In this document: positions 20,886 through 34,613 of the stretch, piece by piece
Numbering within the stretch: position 1 is the stretch's first letter
How the letters are laid out: the number at the start of each line of letters is the position of its first letter
NCBI GenBank assembly: GCA_029255685.2
Contig: CM055312.2
Location: forward strand, 27,808,203-27,872,202
From: Silene conica
Taxonomy: Eukaryota > Streptophyta > Magnoliopsida > Caryophyllales > Caryophyllaceae
Length of the DNA stretch: 64,000 nucleotides
Reading direction: 5' to 3'
Notes under the pieces: generated by a model
Database searches by the model: none
What the model was told of the DNA's origin: nothing
The model's input: only the letters and a program-made list of their open reading frames with translations
Made by a program: the position numbers and the translations under genes

Positions 20886-21877
20886 TGTGGGGAATAAAGC
20901 ATGTATTCGCCCTAAACTTGCAGGATTATAATGAAAATTACAATTGTGAATATAGTCATAAGATAAATAATACATGAAAAGGAGTACAACCTTTGGTCCT
21001 TGTGCGAAAGGCCTAAGAACAGGAATTAACACAAATTCCCTCCTATAACTTGCACCCAAGACTTAGATTGAGACGTTGCCGCGTGTGCTAGAAATCCTTT
21101 CCAACTGCCTTGCAATATAGGGAGAGCCTTTTTTAGTTTAGATGTGAGATCTGGGTTATTGGAGAAGAATGCCCTCAAACCCTAATTTTCTTGAGATTTG
21201 TTTTACAGTGCAACAAGTGTGTCCTGACATAAGGAGAGTCCTCCTCCTTATGTAACTCTTGGCCGAAATTTTCGAATAGGGTAGGAGTGGGCTTTCCACT
21301 CTTACCTTATTCTAATTCGTGATTCGACCCATTTAGCTAAAATTTATTCGCGGGTTTTATTTATAAATCGTAACATGTTATCTGATATTAATACAGTCGA
21401 TATATTAATAATGGTCTGATAAAAACGATATTGTATAATTACCCAAATTAATATAACAGTTTATATTAATTCGCGAATACAATATTTAATTAAATATAAC
21501 TGCTTATATTTAATTTTACGAATTAAACATGTAATCCGTATTAGCCAAAATTATTTAATCCGTATTAAATAATAATCTCAACATCTTATTGACTAATTTA
21601 ATAGTCAATACCTCTGACTAACTGTTTAGTCATATTCGGCATAAATGTGACTGTATTTTCATACCTTCACATCTCTCAAACGTGTCCTATAGGTGTGACG
21701 TATAGGGACCAGTTGATCACCGCCATCCGTATGACAATAACGTCAAACTTATCTAGCAAGCCAACCGTTATTGATAAACGTGGATCAACCGGTAATAATA
21801 CTGAAGTATGCCCTTGTGATCCTTAAAGAGATTTAATAAGTCATTGTACTTAATTGTCAAGGACACCAGCCCCAACA
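20886..21877 (-). repeat. 3' LTR of element F
   Basis: Minus-strand start TGTTGGGGCTGGTGTCC at 21877, end CCCCACA at 20886. Nearly identical to 40836-41827. Confidence 0.93.
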
Positions 21878-22740
21878 ATCTCCCACTTGTCCGTACAAGG
21901 GTATGTGCAATGACGTTATCACACTACATGTGGAGGACACAAGGCTCTAACAAACTCCCACTTGTCCGTAAAAGTGTAGGTGCGATAACCGATTCTCATA
22001 TCCTTTTAAAATTTCTCCCACTCAATGTAAGACAATTTGCAAATCCGCATTCGCAAAGGTCGTATCTCACAAGTGATCTGTATCAAGAGTGGTTTCCCCT
22101 ACTAGAGAGTAACTTAACTGATAAGACGAATATGTATTCGAGCATGGCCATGCATTTCAGTTACTACTCCTCGAGTGGCCCTGAGAAATGATAAAATCCT
22201 GATAAGGGTTTGGATATTTCCCTCAACTGGAATCCTGCCGATATCGCACAGCATGAAATAAACCAGAAAAAATCCTCTTGGCCCCTGTTACGATGACCGT
22301 GGGGAAGAAACCAAAGTTACCCAAAATCTGCCTTAATCTCAAAAGACAGTTGAAAGTCAAAAGACTCGACTCTAAGGAACACTATGGAGGTCCTATCCAC
22401 GACCTGGCACCCAATGTTATAAAACATTTAGGACTCCATAACGTTATCACGGGGTGTCCTACGAGATATTCGTATAACTCGCCTTTGTGATTGGTCAGTC
22501 ATCCGCGTGACTTATGGCTCGTTGAACCCACCATCAACCAACGTCACAAAATGATTACCTGAGTTATCAGATCAAGTGGGTAATCAAGGACTAAAACGAT
22601 GTAATGTAATTCAGTTCACTTTGTGGTGTTCAAAATTGGCGTACAATTCCACATGAAAAACAAAACATTATATATCATAACAATGAGGTTGAATAGAGTA
22701 CACGAGAAAATGAATTATTACATGAATTCATAAAAGAGTA
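21878..22740 (-). other. 3' noncoding region of F with a duplicated polypurine tract and LTR start
   Basis: The minus strand has ACAAGTGGGAGAT (rich in purines) next to the LTR at about 21879-21895. About 75 bp further out is a second ACAAGTGGGAGTT followed by TGTTAGAGCCTTGTGTCC (plus strand near 21930-21960). That second text resembles the LTR start of remnant J (56923). So F carries a vestigial LTR start of a related subfamily between two tracts. The rest matches the 3' region of J (56100-56920). Confidence 0.7.
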
Positions 22741-25700
22741 CTACAACTTAGGAACACATCTAATTCCCATGGAATGAATGTTCACTTCATGCTTATCACG
22801 TGGTAATGCTTTAGTGAGAGGATCAGCTATGTTGTCATCCGTAGCGATCTTATCAATGAAAATCTCCTTTTGCTCCACGTAATCTCTGATTAGATGAGCT
22901 TTCCGTTGTACATGCCTAGCCTTGTTGCTAGACTTATGCTCCTTAACTTGGAAGATGGCACCTTTATTATCACAATAAACGGTGTTTGGGTCATTCGAAC
23001 TAGGCACTACTGATAGTCCTTGTAAGAATTGACGCATCCATATTGCTTCCTTAGCTGCTTCTGAGGCGGCATAGTACTCGGACTCAGTCGTAGAATCTGC
23101 TGTAACACTCTGTTTAGAACTTTTCCAGCTGACAGCAGCGCCATTAAGAGTAAAAACGAATCCAGACTGAGATTTTGAGTCATCTCGATCCGTTTGGAAG
23201 CTAGCATCTGCGTAACCCATGGCGCAGAGCGTTGAGTCGCCTCCATAAGTCAATCCCCAATCTTTAGTCCTCCGTAGGTACTTAGGAATGTTTTTCACGG
23301 CCATCCAGTGTTGTTCACCTGGATGAGCTTGGAATCGACTGGTCATACTCAATGCATATGCAACGTCTGGACGTGTGCATATCATGGCATACATGATCGA
23401 TCCTATAGCCGAAGCATAAGGAATCCGTCTCATGCGCTCTTTCTCTTCCAATGTCTTAGCTTCTTGAGACTTGCTCAAGTGAAGCCCATTAGTCATAGGA
23501 AGGAACCCTTTCTTGGAGTTCGTCATGCTGAATCTCTCTAGAATCTTATCTATGTAAGACTCCTGACTGAGAGACAACATCCGTCGTGATCTATCCCTGT
23601 AGATACGGATGCCCAAAATTCTTTGTGCCTCTCCCAGATCTTTCATCTGGAAATGGTTTTTCAACCATGCTTTAACCGAAGATAAGAGAGGTATGTCATT
23701 CCCAATCAAGAGTATGTCGTCGACATACAGTACTAGGAATACAATCTTGCTCCCACTCGACTTGATATAGAGACATGGTTCCTCGACTGATCGAACGAAT
23801 CCATTCTCTTTTATCACTTGGTCGAAGCGATGATTCCAACTCCGCGATGCTTGCTTAAGTCCATAGATGGAACGCTTAAGCTTGCAAACTTTCTTAGGAT
23901 GTTCTGGATCAATAAAACCCTCGGGTTGTACCATGTACAACTCTTCCTCCAAATAACCGTTTAAGAAGGCGGTTTTAACGTCCATTTGCCATATTTCATA
24001 GTCATGAAATGCGGCTATCGCTAAGATAATCCGAATGTAACGGAGCATGACTACGGGTGCAAAGATCTCATCGTAGTGCAAGCCTGGCACTTGGGTGAAA
24101 CCTTTAGCAACTAGTCTTGCTTTATGGATATCTTGTTTAGCTTCCACAACATGCTTTATTTTGTAAAGCCATTTGCATTGAAGGGGACGTACCTTTGCAG
24201 GTAGGTCCACAAGATCCCACACGTTTTTCTCATACATGGAGTCCATCTCGGATTGCATGGCTTTTAGCCATAGCTTTGAGTCAGAACTGGTCATGGCACC
24301 TTTATAGGTTGTGGGTTCATTACCCACTAGGAGTAAGACATCATCCATATCATGTTCCTCGACCATACCAATGTATCTGTCCGGAGGAATGGAGACTCTT
24401 CCCGACCTCCTAGGTTCCTCAGGAATGTCTACCGCAGCCTCGGTTGAAGGAGCTGTTTCCTCCAATGGTTGCTCGGTAGTTGGTTCTTGAACCTCTGATA
24501 AATCGAAGGTTCAATTACTCGACTTGCTCTCGAGAAATTCTTTCTCTAAGAACGTCGCACTAGCCGCAACAAAAACACGTTGTTCGGTTGACGAGTAGAA
24601 GTAATGACCAAAAGTTCCCTTTGGATAGCCTATAAAGTATGTCTTGACCGATCGCGGGCCGAGCTTATCCTCGTGTCTCCACTTGACATAAGCCTCGCAG
24701 CCCCAAACCCGAATAAAGGACAAGTTAGGGACCGTATGGAGACTTGTCAACAGCTTTAGACGGACTTCGGTTAAGTATTAGAGTGGCCGACAAAAGAGCA
24801 TAGCCCCACAATGAATCTGGCACAACGGTGTGACTCATCATGGATCGAACCATATCAAGTAAAGTTCTATTTCTCCGTTCGGACACACCGTTTAATTGTG
24901 GTGTTCCAGGTGGTGTCAACTGCAGCACGATGCCACAGTCTTTAAGGTGTTGATCAAACTCATGTGAAAGATACTCACCACCACGATCAGAACGTAGTGC
25001 TTTAATCTTTCTACCCAGTTGGTTCTGTACCCGATTCTGGTATTCTTTGAACTTGTCAAAGGATTCACTTTTGTGCTTCATTATGTAGATATAGCCATAT
25101 CTACTCAAATCATCCGTGAAAGTGATGAAATAACTATAGCCTTCTCGTGCGTTGATCGACATAGGGCCACATACGTCCGTATGTTTGAGTCCTAATAGGT
25201 CGGCAGCGCGCATTCCAACACCTTTGAAGGAAATACGAGTCATCTTACCGATGAGACATGATTCACACGTGCCATATGATTCAAAATCAAAGGGCGAGAT
25301 AGCTCCATTCTGTATGAGCTTTTTCACGCGTTTCTCATTTATGTGTCCCATACGACAATGCCATAGGTAAGTTTGATCTTTGTCACCTACTTTTAATCTC
25401 TTGTTATTCACATGTAATATCTCGGTGGTTTGATCTAAAACATAAATTCCATTCATGGAAACTGCCTTGCCATAAATCATATTGTGTAAGGAGAAAATAC
25501 AGCTATTGTTCTCTATTACAAATGAAAAACCGAGTTTGTCAAGCGCAGAAACTGAAATAATGTTTTTGGACAAACAAGGAACATAATAACAGTTATATAA
25601 AGATAACTCGAATCCACTTGGAAGCTGGATCACGTATGTTCCCCTCGAGATTGCAGCAACACGTGCTCCATTCCCGACACGCAGGTCAACCTCACCCTTG

Positions 25701-26755
25701 ATTAGGGGTTCTTGGTTTCGGAGGCCCTGCACATGATTACATAGATGAGAACCACAACCAGTATCTAGTAACCAAGTTCCGTAACTTGCATGGTTAATCT
25801 CAATCATGTGAATAAAAGAAGAAGAAGACATACCAACAGGAGTAACACGGCCTGCCTTAATGTCCTCACGATACACGGGGCATGAGCGCCTCCAATGCCC
25901 AGTCTTGTGGCAATGGTGACATTCCATGCTAGTATCCTTGCTCTTTGTCTTGCCCTGTGAGTTGCTCGACTCACCTGGCCCACTCTTAGTAAATCCTGAC
26001 TTCTTAAACTTGGGCTTGCCTACTGTTAGGTCGCCCTGAGCTTTAGCTTTACCCTTACCCTTACCCTTACTGGAAATCATGAGAACATCTTGCTTCACGC
26101 TCCCACTTAATTTCAAATCCTTCTCGGTCTGTACGAGAAGGGAGTGGAGCTCATGAGGAGTCTTCTTCATGTCGTTCGTGTAATAGTTGGCCCTAAAGAG
26201 GGCGAACCCATCATGAAGCGAATGAAGCATTCGATCAACGATTATGTTCTCACTGATCTTGCAGTTTAGGGCCTCCAGTTTCTCGATATTCTCAATCATG
26301 TGAAGAATATGTGGGCTAACTGCTTGGCCCTTCTGGAGTTTCGCCTCAAAGAAGCGACAGGTATGCTCATAAGAAATGATCCTCGGTGCCTTTGAGAATT
26401 CGTTAGTGAGCGTGGTGAAAATCTTGTTTGCACCATGGGCTATGAAGCGTCTTTGCAAATTGGATTCCATTGCATAGATGAGTACGTTCTTTATCGCACC
26501 CGCTTCCATGACGAAGTCGCTATGAGCGCGAACTTCGTTAGCTCTAGCTCCAGTCCCTGGGTGTGCCGGAATTGGCTCAGTTAAATACTTAAGCTTTCCG
26601 TCAGCAATGGCAGCATTCCGTAGTGCTGCCTCCCAGTCAGAGAAGTTTGACCCATCATTCCTCAGTCTAGTAGACTGATTCATGGAGTCCATGAAGGCTT
26701 TTAGCCAGGATTCACGTGCTAGCTTGGCACTTGGCATTGGGTCTTCACCAGCCAT
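22741..26755 (-). pseudogene. gag-pol: gag-pol region of copia element F
   Basis: On the minus strand from MAGEDPM (26755): gag, a CCHC zinc knuckle (CHHCHKTGHWRRSC, near 25910), protease (LLDTGCGSHLC, near 25760), integrase with an HHCC zinc domain (HCRMGHINEKR, near 25360) and a catalytic core (about 25190-24800, with TFTDDLSRYG and NGVSERRNRTLLD), then reverse transcriptase (about 24150-23550; MDVKTAFLNGYLEEELYM, and YVDD near 23720) and RNase H (about 23260-22850; YADASFQTDRDD, DNKGAIF). The protein directs particle formation, cDNA synthesis and integration. About two interruptions lie in it, so this copy is not intact. Confidence 0.92.
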
Positions 26756-27994
26756 TAGTTATACAGCAGTTTAATTTGAACGTGTTCTACACTGAAAAGA
26801 AGATAAAGCAAAAACCATATAAGCAACTCATTGTTGTGATTTAAGTCTATATTAAATTGTATTTAAACTTGTAGACTCATGCATTTATATAATTGATCTC
26901 CCTCAAGAATTATATACATACATGATCCCAAGACTCAATTTCCGTATATTGATAAGCCCACAGTTTGGCTAATTCCACCGTTGGAACTCTTGGTCGATAG
27001 ATTTCCGTAAATCCTATCTATTAGTCCATCTTAGTCGCTAGATATTATCGAGTGACCATGATGTTGAGATAAAATAAATCATCTGTTCCCACTTACCCGA
27101 CGTAGAAGGGGTCATATTATGCCTACCGACGAAGAAGGGATTCATGGGAGTCTGATTTATAAAGACTATTCTCAATTTTTGGTTATACGAGGAAGACCCC
27201 ATCAACTTATATTTATCCATTTTAAGTGAACTAATATCTAGCATATACGTGAATGAATGAAACAAAGTGATGGCTTTGCAATTGACATGTGACATCTGTA
27301 TTGTCACAGAAAACTAACGCGTAACCTCTACATGAGTCAGTTTTCAGGCATGTTATAGGTGGTTTGGTTTTAGGCGGAATATGATGCAAGCTATTAACGA
27401 TGAAAGCATAAAATAAATGCAATAAACGTAAATAAAAGTCCTAGTGTGGCCTATCCTACCAAAATAAACATAAAACAACTTGGAATCCACTGTTGGACCC
27501 TAGAAGCTTGTCTTGATGTTCCATCTTGGTCCTTGCAGCGGGAGTGAGCTTCCGGTCTCCGTCTTTGGTCTTCACAAAATTACTAATTTAAATTACAAAT
27601 ATAATCCTATTTACATTCTAATTTAAATACAAAAGTAATTACATGGAAAAAACCCAAAACGGAGATAAAAGATCTCAAAATTACAAGCAAGACTGTGTCC
27701 CATCATTACGGTGACACAATCTTCTAAGGCCACACTAAGTTACAACCGTTTGCAAAATTAAATACGTTATTGAAAGCATTCACAAGGCATTCAACAAGAC
27801 GATAAATAAAATGCATCAACTAAATAAAATTCATACATGACATAATACTGTTATTATGATTAATAAATTTTTACCAAACCACCTTACGGGATTAAAATTA
27901 TGTGATTATACCGTTTTAATCACCCAATTTTAATAAATTTATAATCCTATTATCTTAAACTGTTTTAAAATAATATGTATCAAACGAGGGTGAA
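26756..27994 (-). other. Leader of element F, gag-proximal part
   Basis: Noncoding, A+T-rich, between the F gag start and the insertion point of D. With 40253-40835 the leader totals about 1.8 kb, long for a copia element. The GTGAA repeat at 27990-27994 is one side of the D target-site duplication. No coding sequence is supported. Confidence 0.75.
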
Positions 27995-29291
27995 TGATAC
28001 GTGCCTATTTTATGCATTTTATTTATTCTTTTGGCACATTTTTTCTTACGTTTTCATGACTTTTAGTTGCTTTTTCTCCCGAAACGGTTTACTTTGGCAT
28101 TTCTATGTTTTATATGTAGGAATACGCGAAAGTGAGCAAAACTGAACCTTATTTGCCTTTCGGAAGCTGTTTTGAGTACTAATACGGAGCAAGGATCCGG
28201 ATTGCATGTCCGAGTGTTGTTATTGGGCCTGATTAAAGCTGGAATGGACAAGAAGCGGTCGACCGACCTGCATCAGAGGTCGACCGACCGAAGCCCAAAT
28301 CCCTGACCTAAGCAAATTCGCATAAAAGCCCAGTAACGCTCAAAGCGGTCGACCGACCCGCATCGCAGGTCGACCGACCAGAAGCTGACCCGAGGATCTT
28401 TTTGTTTCGTGTTTTTCGACTTTCCTAATCTTGTAATTAGTCTTATTTAAGGAGACCTAAACTCTTCAATTAGGTCAAGCTTTTTATTAGAACAAAAATA
28501 TGTTATTTTGTCAAGCACTTTATGCTAGAAGAACTCCATAGTTAGATTTTTAGTACCAAGCTTTCATCTTTGTTCTTAGATTTTCCGATTAAGTTGTAAG
28601 TTGCTACAATTAATCTTTCCTTTAATTAATCTTGTTGTTCATCTTATTGTTGTTCTTTAATTCATGTTTTCTCTTTTATCATCATCTTTATTTATGTTGG
28701 TTCCTTTGATATTCTTAATTCTTGTTATTGTTAATTTTATGATTAAGATTATGCATAGCTAATTTTTGTGATTAGGAATTAGGGGAACCATGGTAAAGAC
28801 TTGATTTTGATAGTTTAATGGTTGAATCACCAATCCCCCATTGTTGTTGGTGAACTGATCCTTAGGATTGAAAGATTATTAGGATTAGTTTAACAACAAC
28901 TTGGGGATTGCCCTTGAACGAAAGTTTAGTGCTTTTCTAGGAACCCTAAGACCGTAAGGATTGGGTAGAATGTTGACCTAAAGGTTTATTCTTTGTTCCT
29001 TGGGATTGTGTTATTTGATTATTTTACCTTCCATTGACTTGTTTTGACCATGGGGAATCAAAGTTCCTAATCTCCTTTTACCTTATTTTATTTCTCTTGT
29101 TTATTTTGTCCTTTTAGCTATTAGTTTAAATCACAAATCAAACCCCCCTTTTTGGTTACTTGTAATAGACTTTAAATTCACAAACATAATTTACCCTGTC
29201 TCTCTGTGGTTCGACCCTTGACTTATCCTATCTAAGTTTAAGCTGAGGTTTTATAAATCTTATCTTTGGCACCCCTCAACGACGGGTGTCA
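27995..29291 (+). repeat. 5' LTR of element D
   Basis: Starts TGATACGTGCC and ends GACGGGTGTCA. Holds two GGTCGACCGACC pairs (28257/28278 and 28347/28368) and a possible TATA box TATTTAA (28444-28450) 65 bp further down. Long pyrimidine-rich downstream part. Confidence 0.95.
28257..28379 (+). promoter_or_regulatory. Two 21-bp-phased site pairs upstream of the D LTR TATA box
   Basis: Sites start at 28257 and 28278, then 28347 and 28368. Each pair is GGTCGACCGACC, a 9-nt spacer, GGTCGACCGACC. Spacers differ (TGCATCAGA, CGCATCGCA). The 3' LTR carries the same at 39213/39234 and 39303/39324. Two dimer-type sites two helical turns apart just upstream of a TATA box suggest an upstream activating element. 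The function is inferred. Confidence 0.6.
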
Positions 29292-29296
29292 AATTT

Positions 29297-29314
29297 TGGC
29301 GCCGTTGCCGGGGA
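29297..29314 (+). other. Primer-binding site of element D
   Basis: TGGCGCCGTTGCCGGGGA lies 5 bp after the LTR. This is the characteristic Athila-lineage primer site, usually assigned to tRNA-Asp. Confidence 0.85.
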
Positions 29315-29465
29315 GACGGTATAATTTTGTTTGTTAAATTTTTAGTTTATTTTTCTTGTCTTAAGGAACTTAGGTTCCTTAAGACCGTTTCTTACCTTCT
29401 CTTCTAGTTTTGTTTTAGAAGACAGGTTTTTGAGAGGAAGGCTTGAGTACTCTCTTGTTTTAGAT

Positions 29466-32400
29466 ATGGATTCTATTTATGCCCACCTACAGCCGAAGGC
29501 TCAAGATTTACCGAAGGGATTCGCCTTGCCTACCCCCACCACTGGCTCCTTTGAACTCCGCCTAAATAATATCTTTTTGGTGGAACGGAGTCAATTTTCT
29601 GGTCTACCCGACGAAGATCCAATGAAGCATGTTACAACCTTCACGGATTATTGTTGTGCCATACCCCTACCTGAAGGGGTGACTAGAGACGAGGTGCTGG
29701 CAACGATGTTCCTGTTCTCATTAAAAGATGACGCGCGAGATTGGTACCGGTACCTTGATAGGGCAACTGAGGAGGTTACGGATTGGACTTCCTTGGCATT
29801 GGCCTTTTACAAGAAATACTTCCCTCTTGCAAAGGCCGAAGACTTGAGAAACCAAATCCGTAACTTTCAACAGGGACCTGATGAAGGATTTTGTGAAGCA
29901 TAGGATCGGTTCAAGAAATTGGTCCGTTCTATCCCTCACCATAACTTTCAACAATGGGACCTGTGTAACCGATTTTACAACGCTCTTTACGATGATTATA
30001 AGATGATTCTTGATGCGGCCGCCAATGGAAGATTCCAGAATAACACCAACCATATGAAGGGTTGGAAAACCATTGAAGACATGGCGGTGCATAGGGCTAC
30101 TTTTAAGAGTTCACGAGGGAATTCAAGAAGGCTGAATGTGGAGATGAATAGAGTGATGGCTCTTGAGACAACAGTTGAAGCCCGTTTTGAAAAGCTCGAG
30201 GCAACCCAGCTGAAGCTTGAAAGTGCGAACCTAGTTACTACGGTTGACAACACGGGTGAAATTGAGAACTTGAGAGCCCTTGTTGATGATTTAACAAGGA
30301 CGGTTATGGAAATGAGTAAAGCTCAATTTGCCTCCTCAAAAGTTTTTGAAGGACACTTGATAAACATAGCCAACCTAATGACCAGCTCTCCAGCTAGTTG
30401 TGAGGGACCCATGGAGACATTAAACGCCATAAATCTTAGGAGTGGTCGTGTTTGTGAAGAATCAACCCAAAAAGAAGATTATGCCGAGGTTCAAAACAAG
30501 AAATCTGATCCCGTCAACGGATCAGGAGGTCGACCGACCGCTACAGTAGGTCGACCGACCTTGGTTCCTGACGCGAGATCAGATTCTGGAAAAGAGAAAA
30601 TTTTGGATGTTGCTGATTCTGGTCGACCGACCGACGTTGTAGGTCGACCGACCGACGTTCCTGAGCAGAGTGCTGTTTTGACTCCGGAATCGCTGGATTC
30701 CTCCTTCATTCAAGGCCTCACCGAAATTTTACAGCTGAAAAAGCCAAAGGTTGCTGATCCTATGGCTAATGCCACCGTTCCTTATCCCGAAAGACTGAAA
30801 AATTCAAAAGAGGATCGGAAATATGGCAAGTTTTTGGAGATGGTGAAGAATCTTGAGGTAACCATCCCTTTCACTGATTTAATTACCCAGGTACCTTCTT
30901 ATGCTAAATTCATGAAAGATATTTTGAGTCGTAAGAGGAATTTTCAGGACGACGGTGCTGTTGCTTTTGTGGAAGAATGTTATGTTCTTTCACAAAATAA
31001 TATGGCGCCCAAGTTAAAAGACCCAGGTAGTTTTTCCATCCCATGTACCATAGGTAATCATGTTATAGGGAAAGCCCTTTGTGATCTAGGGGCTAGTGTC
31101 AGTGTTATACCCTATTCTGTATGTGAAAGACTTGGTTTAGGTAGACTTAAAGTCACCAATATTACCCTACAGATGGCGGATAGATCAACCCAAAGACCAT
31201 TAGGGGTCTTGGAGGATGTCACAGTAAGAGTGGGAAAATTCTTTATTCCTGTAGATTTCGTTGTTTTAGACATTGCTGAGGATAGTCAAATACCTATTAT
31301 TCTAGGTAGACCATTTTTACACACAGCTGGGGATGTGATAGATGTCAAACGCGGGACCATTACTTTAGAGATTGGGGATGACACTATCGAGTTTAGTCTT
31401 GCCCATAAGGCAGCTATTCCTACTGATGATACTTGTTGTTCCATCGATATTATAGACATGAATGTTATCCTTAATTGGAGGGAATCCTTGACCAAGGATC
31501 CCTTAGAAGATCTAACAGTTTTGGATAAGTGTGCAGGTGATCCAGCTGAAGATGCTGAAGAGCTGGATTTGATAGAAGAAGAGGAAGAGGAATATGAGCT
31601 CACTGAAGAAGAAAATGAGAAGCTCATAAGCCTAGCTAATGCAAGTCTGGTAAACATGTGCTATTCTATTGATACTAATTTTGTTCAGGCAGTTGAGGTA
31701 AAAGCACCAGAGCGTAAGCCACTTCCTCCTAATCTTAAGTATGTTTTTCTAGATGATACTGAACAGTACCCTGCAATTGTTAGCTCTAAACTTAGTCCTG
31801 ACCAACTTTCTGCCTTAATGACTATTCTTAAAAAGAATAGAAAAGCTCTAGGTTATTCTTTGGATGATATTAAGAGCATAAGCCCTGATGTTTGCATGCA
31901 TATAATAGAGTTAAAGGAAGGGCATAAGCCTTATAGACAGGGACAGCGCAAGTTGAATCCTAAGATGCAGGATGTGGTTATGGCTGAGGTAATGAAGCTT
32001 CTTGATGCAGGTATTATCTATCCAGTTGGCAACTCTAAGTGGGTTAGCCCAGTTCAGGTGGTTCCTAAGAAAGGAGGAACCACAGTAGTCAAAAATGATA
32101 AAAATGAGTTAATACCAACTAGAGTTGTAACTGGGTGGCGGATGTGCATTGATTATAGACAGTTAAATGCCGCCACCAAGAAAGACCATTTCCCCCTTCC
32201 TTTTGTTGACCAAATGACTGAAAGACTGGCTTCTAATAAATTCTTCTATTTTCTAGATGGTTATTCAGGTTTTTTCCAGATTCCCATCCATCCTGATGAT
32301 CAGAGTAAGACTACTTTTACTTGTCCACAGGGTGTTTTTGCTTATCGCAGGATGCCTTTTGGGTTATGCAATGCTCCAGCTACCTTTCAAAGGTGTATGA

Positions 32401-34613
32401 TGGGTATCTTCTCTGACTTTATAGAAAACATCATGGAGGTATTTATGGATGACTTCTCTGTTTATGGTAATGCTTTTGATCAATGCTTAGCTAATCTTGA
32501 TAAAGTCTTGCAGCGATGTATTGATGTAAATCTTGTCTTAAACTGGGAAAAGTGTCATTTTATGGTTACTGAAGGGGTAGTGTTAGGGCATCTAATTTCT
32601 GACAAAGGTATACATGTAGATAAAGCAAAGGTGCAGGTGATTGAGCAATTACCCCCTCCTGTTAATGTCAAAGGGGTGAGAAGTTTCTTAGGACACGCAG
32701 GTTTCTACAGGCGTTTCATTAAGGACTTCTCCAAAATTGCTAAACCACTCACACAATTGCTTCTTAAAGATACCATCTTTGATTTTACTGATGAGTGCCT
32801 CTCAGCTTTTAACAGGTTGAAGGAAGCTTTGATCTCAGCACCAATCATCCAGCCACCAGATTGGGATCTCCCATTTGAGGTCATGTGCGATGCTAGTGAC
32901 TACGCTGTAGGTGCTGTGCTAGGTCAAAGGAAGGACAAGGCTCTTAATGCTATATACTATGCGAGCCACACCCTAGATGAGACTCAAGTCAACTATTTCA
33001 CTACCGAGAAGGAGATGCTAGCTGTCATATTTGCCTTAGAAACATTCAGGTCATATTTAGTAGGTAATAAGGTAATTGTTTACACTGACCATGCAGCTTT
33101 AAAAGGCCTTTTTCAGAAAAAGGATTCAAAGCCAAGGCTTTTAAGGTGGATACTCCTTCTCCAAGAGTTTGACATTGAGATTAGGGACAAGAAAGGCGCG
33201 GAAAACGTGGTAGCTGACCACCTATCTCGCCTACAGTTGACTAATGGGGAAGATTCTTTACCTATTGATGATTCATTTCCTGATGAGAGTTTATTTATCA
33301 TTAATAGTTCAGGTTCCTATCCCCCTCCTTGGTATGCTGATTTTGCTAATTTTGCTGTTACAGGTAAAATCCCCCCTGAGTTGTCATGGCAACAAAAGAA
33401 GAGATTTATGTTTGATGCAAAACAGTATTTTTGGGATGACCCTTATGTTTTTAAAGAATGCGGAGATGGACTCATCCGGAGATGCGTCCCCCAGTGGGAG
33501 GTGAAGGACATTCTGGAAGCATGTCACTCTTCTGCATATGGTGGTCACCACGGTCCATCTAGGACCGTGGCCAAGGTATTGCAGTCTGGTTTTTATTGGC
33601 CTACTTTACATGCTGACTGTAGAAATTTTGTAGGTAACTGTGATGCCTGTCAAAGAACTGGGAATGTCTCAAAAAGACATGAGATGCCACAGGTTGGTAT
33701 TTTGGAGGTAGAGATTTTTGATGTCTGGGGTATTGATTATCAAGGACCTTTTCCTAGTAGTCAAGGTAACAGGTATATTCTTGTGGCTGTTGATTATGTG
33801 TCTAAGTGGGTAGAAGCTATTGCTACTCCCCATTGTGATGCAAAAGCTGTTATAAAGATGTTTAAAAAAATCATATTTCCTCGTTTTGGTGTCCCTAGGG
33901 TTGTCATAAGTGATGGAGGTATGCATTTTAAGGAGAAACGCTTAGGTGACTTGTTAAATAAATTCGGTGTCCAACACCGTAGGGGTTTAGCTTATCACCC
34001 TCAGACTAGTGGTCAAGTTGAGATCTCTAATAGGGAACTCAAGGAGACCCTAGCCAAAGTAGTTTCTAAGTCTAGGAAAGATTGGAGCCTAAAACTGGAT
34101 GATGTCTTATGGGCCTATAGAACCGCGTTCAAAACCCCAATAGGAATGTCACCATTCCGATTGATTTATGGTAAGACTTGTCATTTACCAGTAGAGTTAG
34201 AACGTAAGTCTTGGTGGGCTATATGTAATCTTAATTTAGACCCTAATCTTTCCCGTGAGAAACGTTTGATGCAGCTCAACGAGTTAGAAGAATTCAGGTT
34301 GTTAGCCTATGACAATGCCAGGATTTACAAGGAGAAAACGAAGCGCTGGCATGACAAAAGAATCATTAAACGTGATTTTCAGGTAGGTGATAGGGTGTTG
34401 CTTTTTAATGCTCGTATTCATCTTTTTCCTGGTAAGCTGAAGTCCAGGTGGAGCGGACCCTACACCATCACAGCTGTCTCAAAATTCGGGTCAATCGAAT
34501 TAGAAACCTCATCTGGTGAGAGTTTCAAAGTCAATGGCCAATATGTGAAGCACTTCCGAGGAGAAAATGAGTTTATCGGAAAGGTCGAAGTTTCTTACTT
34601 TGACCCTTTTTAG
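29466..34613 (+). pseudogene. gag-pol: gag-pol region of Athila element D
   Basis: gag starts near MDSIYAHLQPK (29466). Its capsid block (NNIFLVERSQFSGLPDEDP, DARDWYRYLD, LALAFYKKYFP) is the same domain as in C. A linker follows with the peptide GRPT repeated in heptads, encoded by the 21-bp site pairs. Then protease ([10 protein letters not shown], about 31080), reverse transcriptase (about 31900-32700, motif FMDDFSVYG near 32445), RNase H ([13 protein letters not shown], about 32880), integrase HHCC domain (about 33526-33655) and catalytic core ([10 protein letters not shown] near 33725), ending at 34613. These proteins would build the particle, copy the RNA and insert the cDNA. About one break lies in gag; the pol part is one long frame. 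Confidence 0.94.
30528..30653 (+). promoter_or_regulatory. Two 21-bp-phased site pairs inside the D gag linker
   Basis: GGTCGACCGACC starts at 30528, 30549, 30621 and 30642. The frame reads them as GRPT, and 21 bp equals seven codons, so each pair encodes GRPT-xxx-GRPT. The same DNA pairs occur in noncoding parts with the same spacing, so protein constraint alone does not explain them. Confidence 0.65.

Noticed and set aside
28257-28379. CRISPR-like look of short palindromes with constant spacing
   Set aside because: Only two units per locus, spacers of 9 nt, eukaryotic retroelement context, no cas genes.
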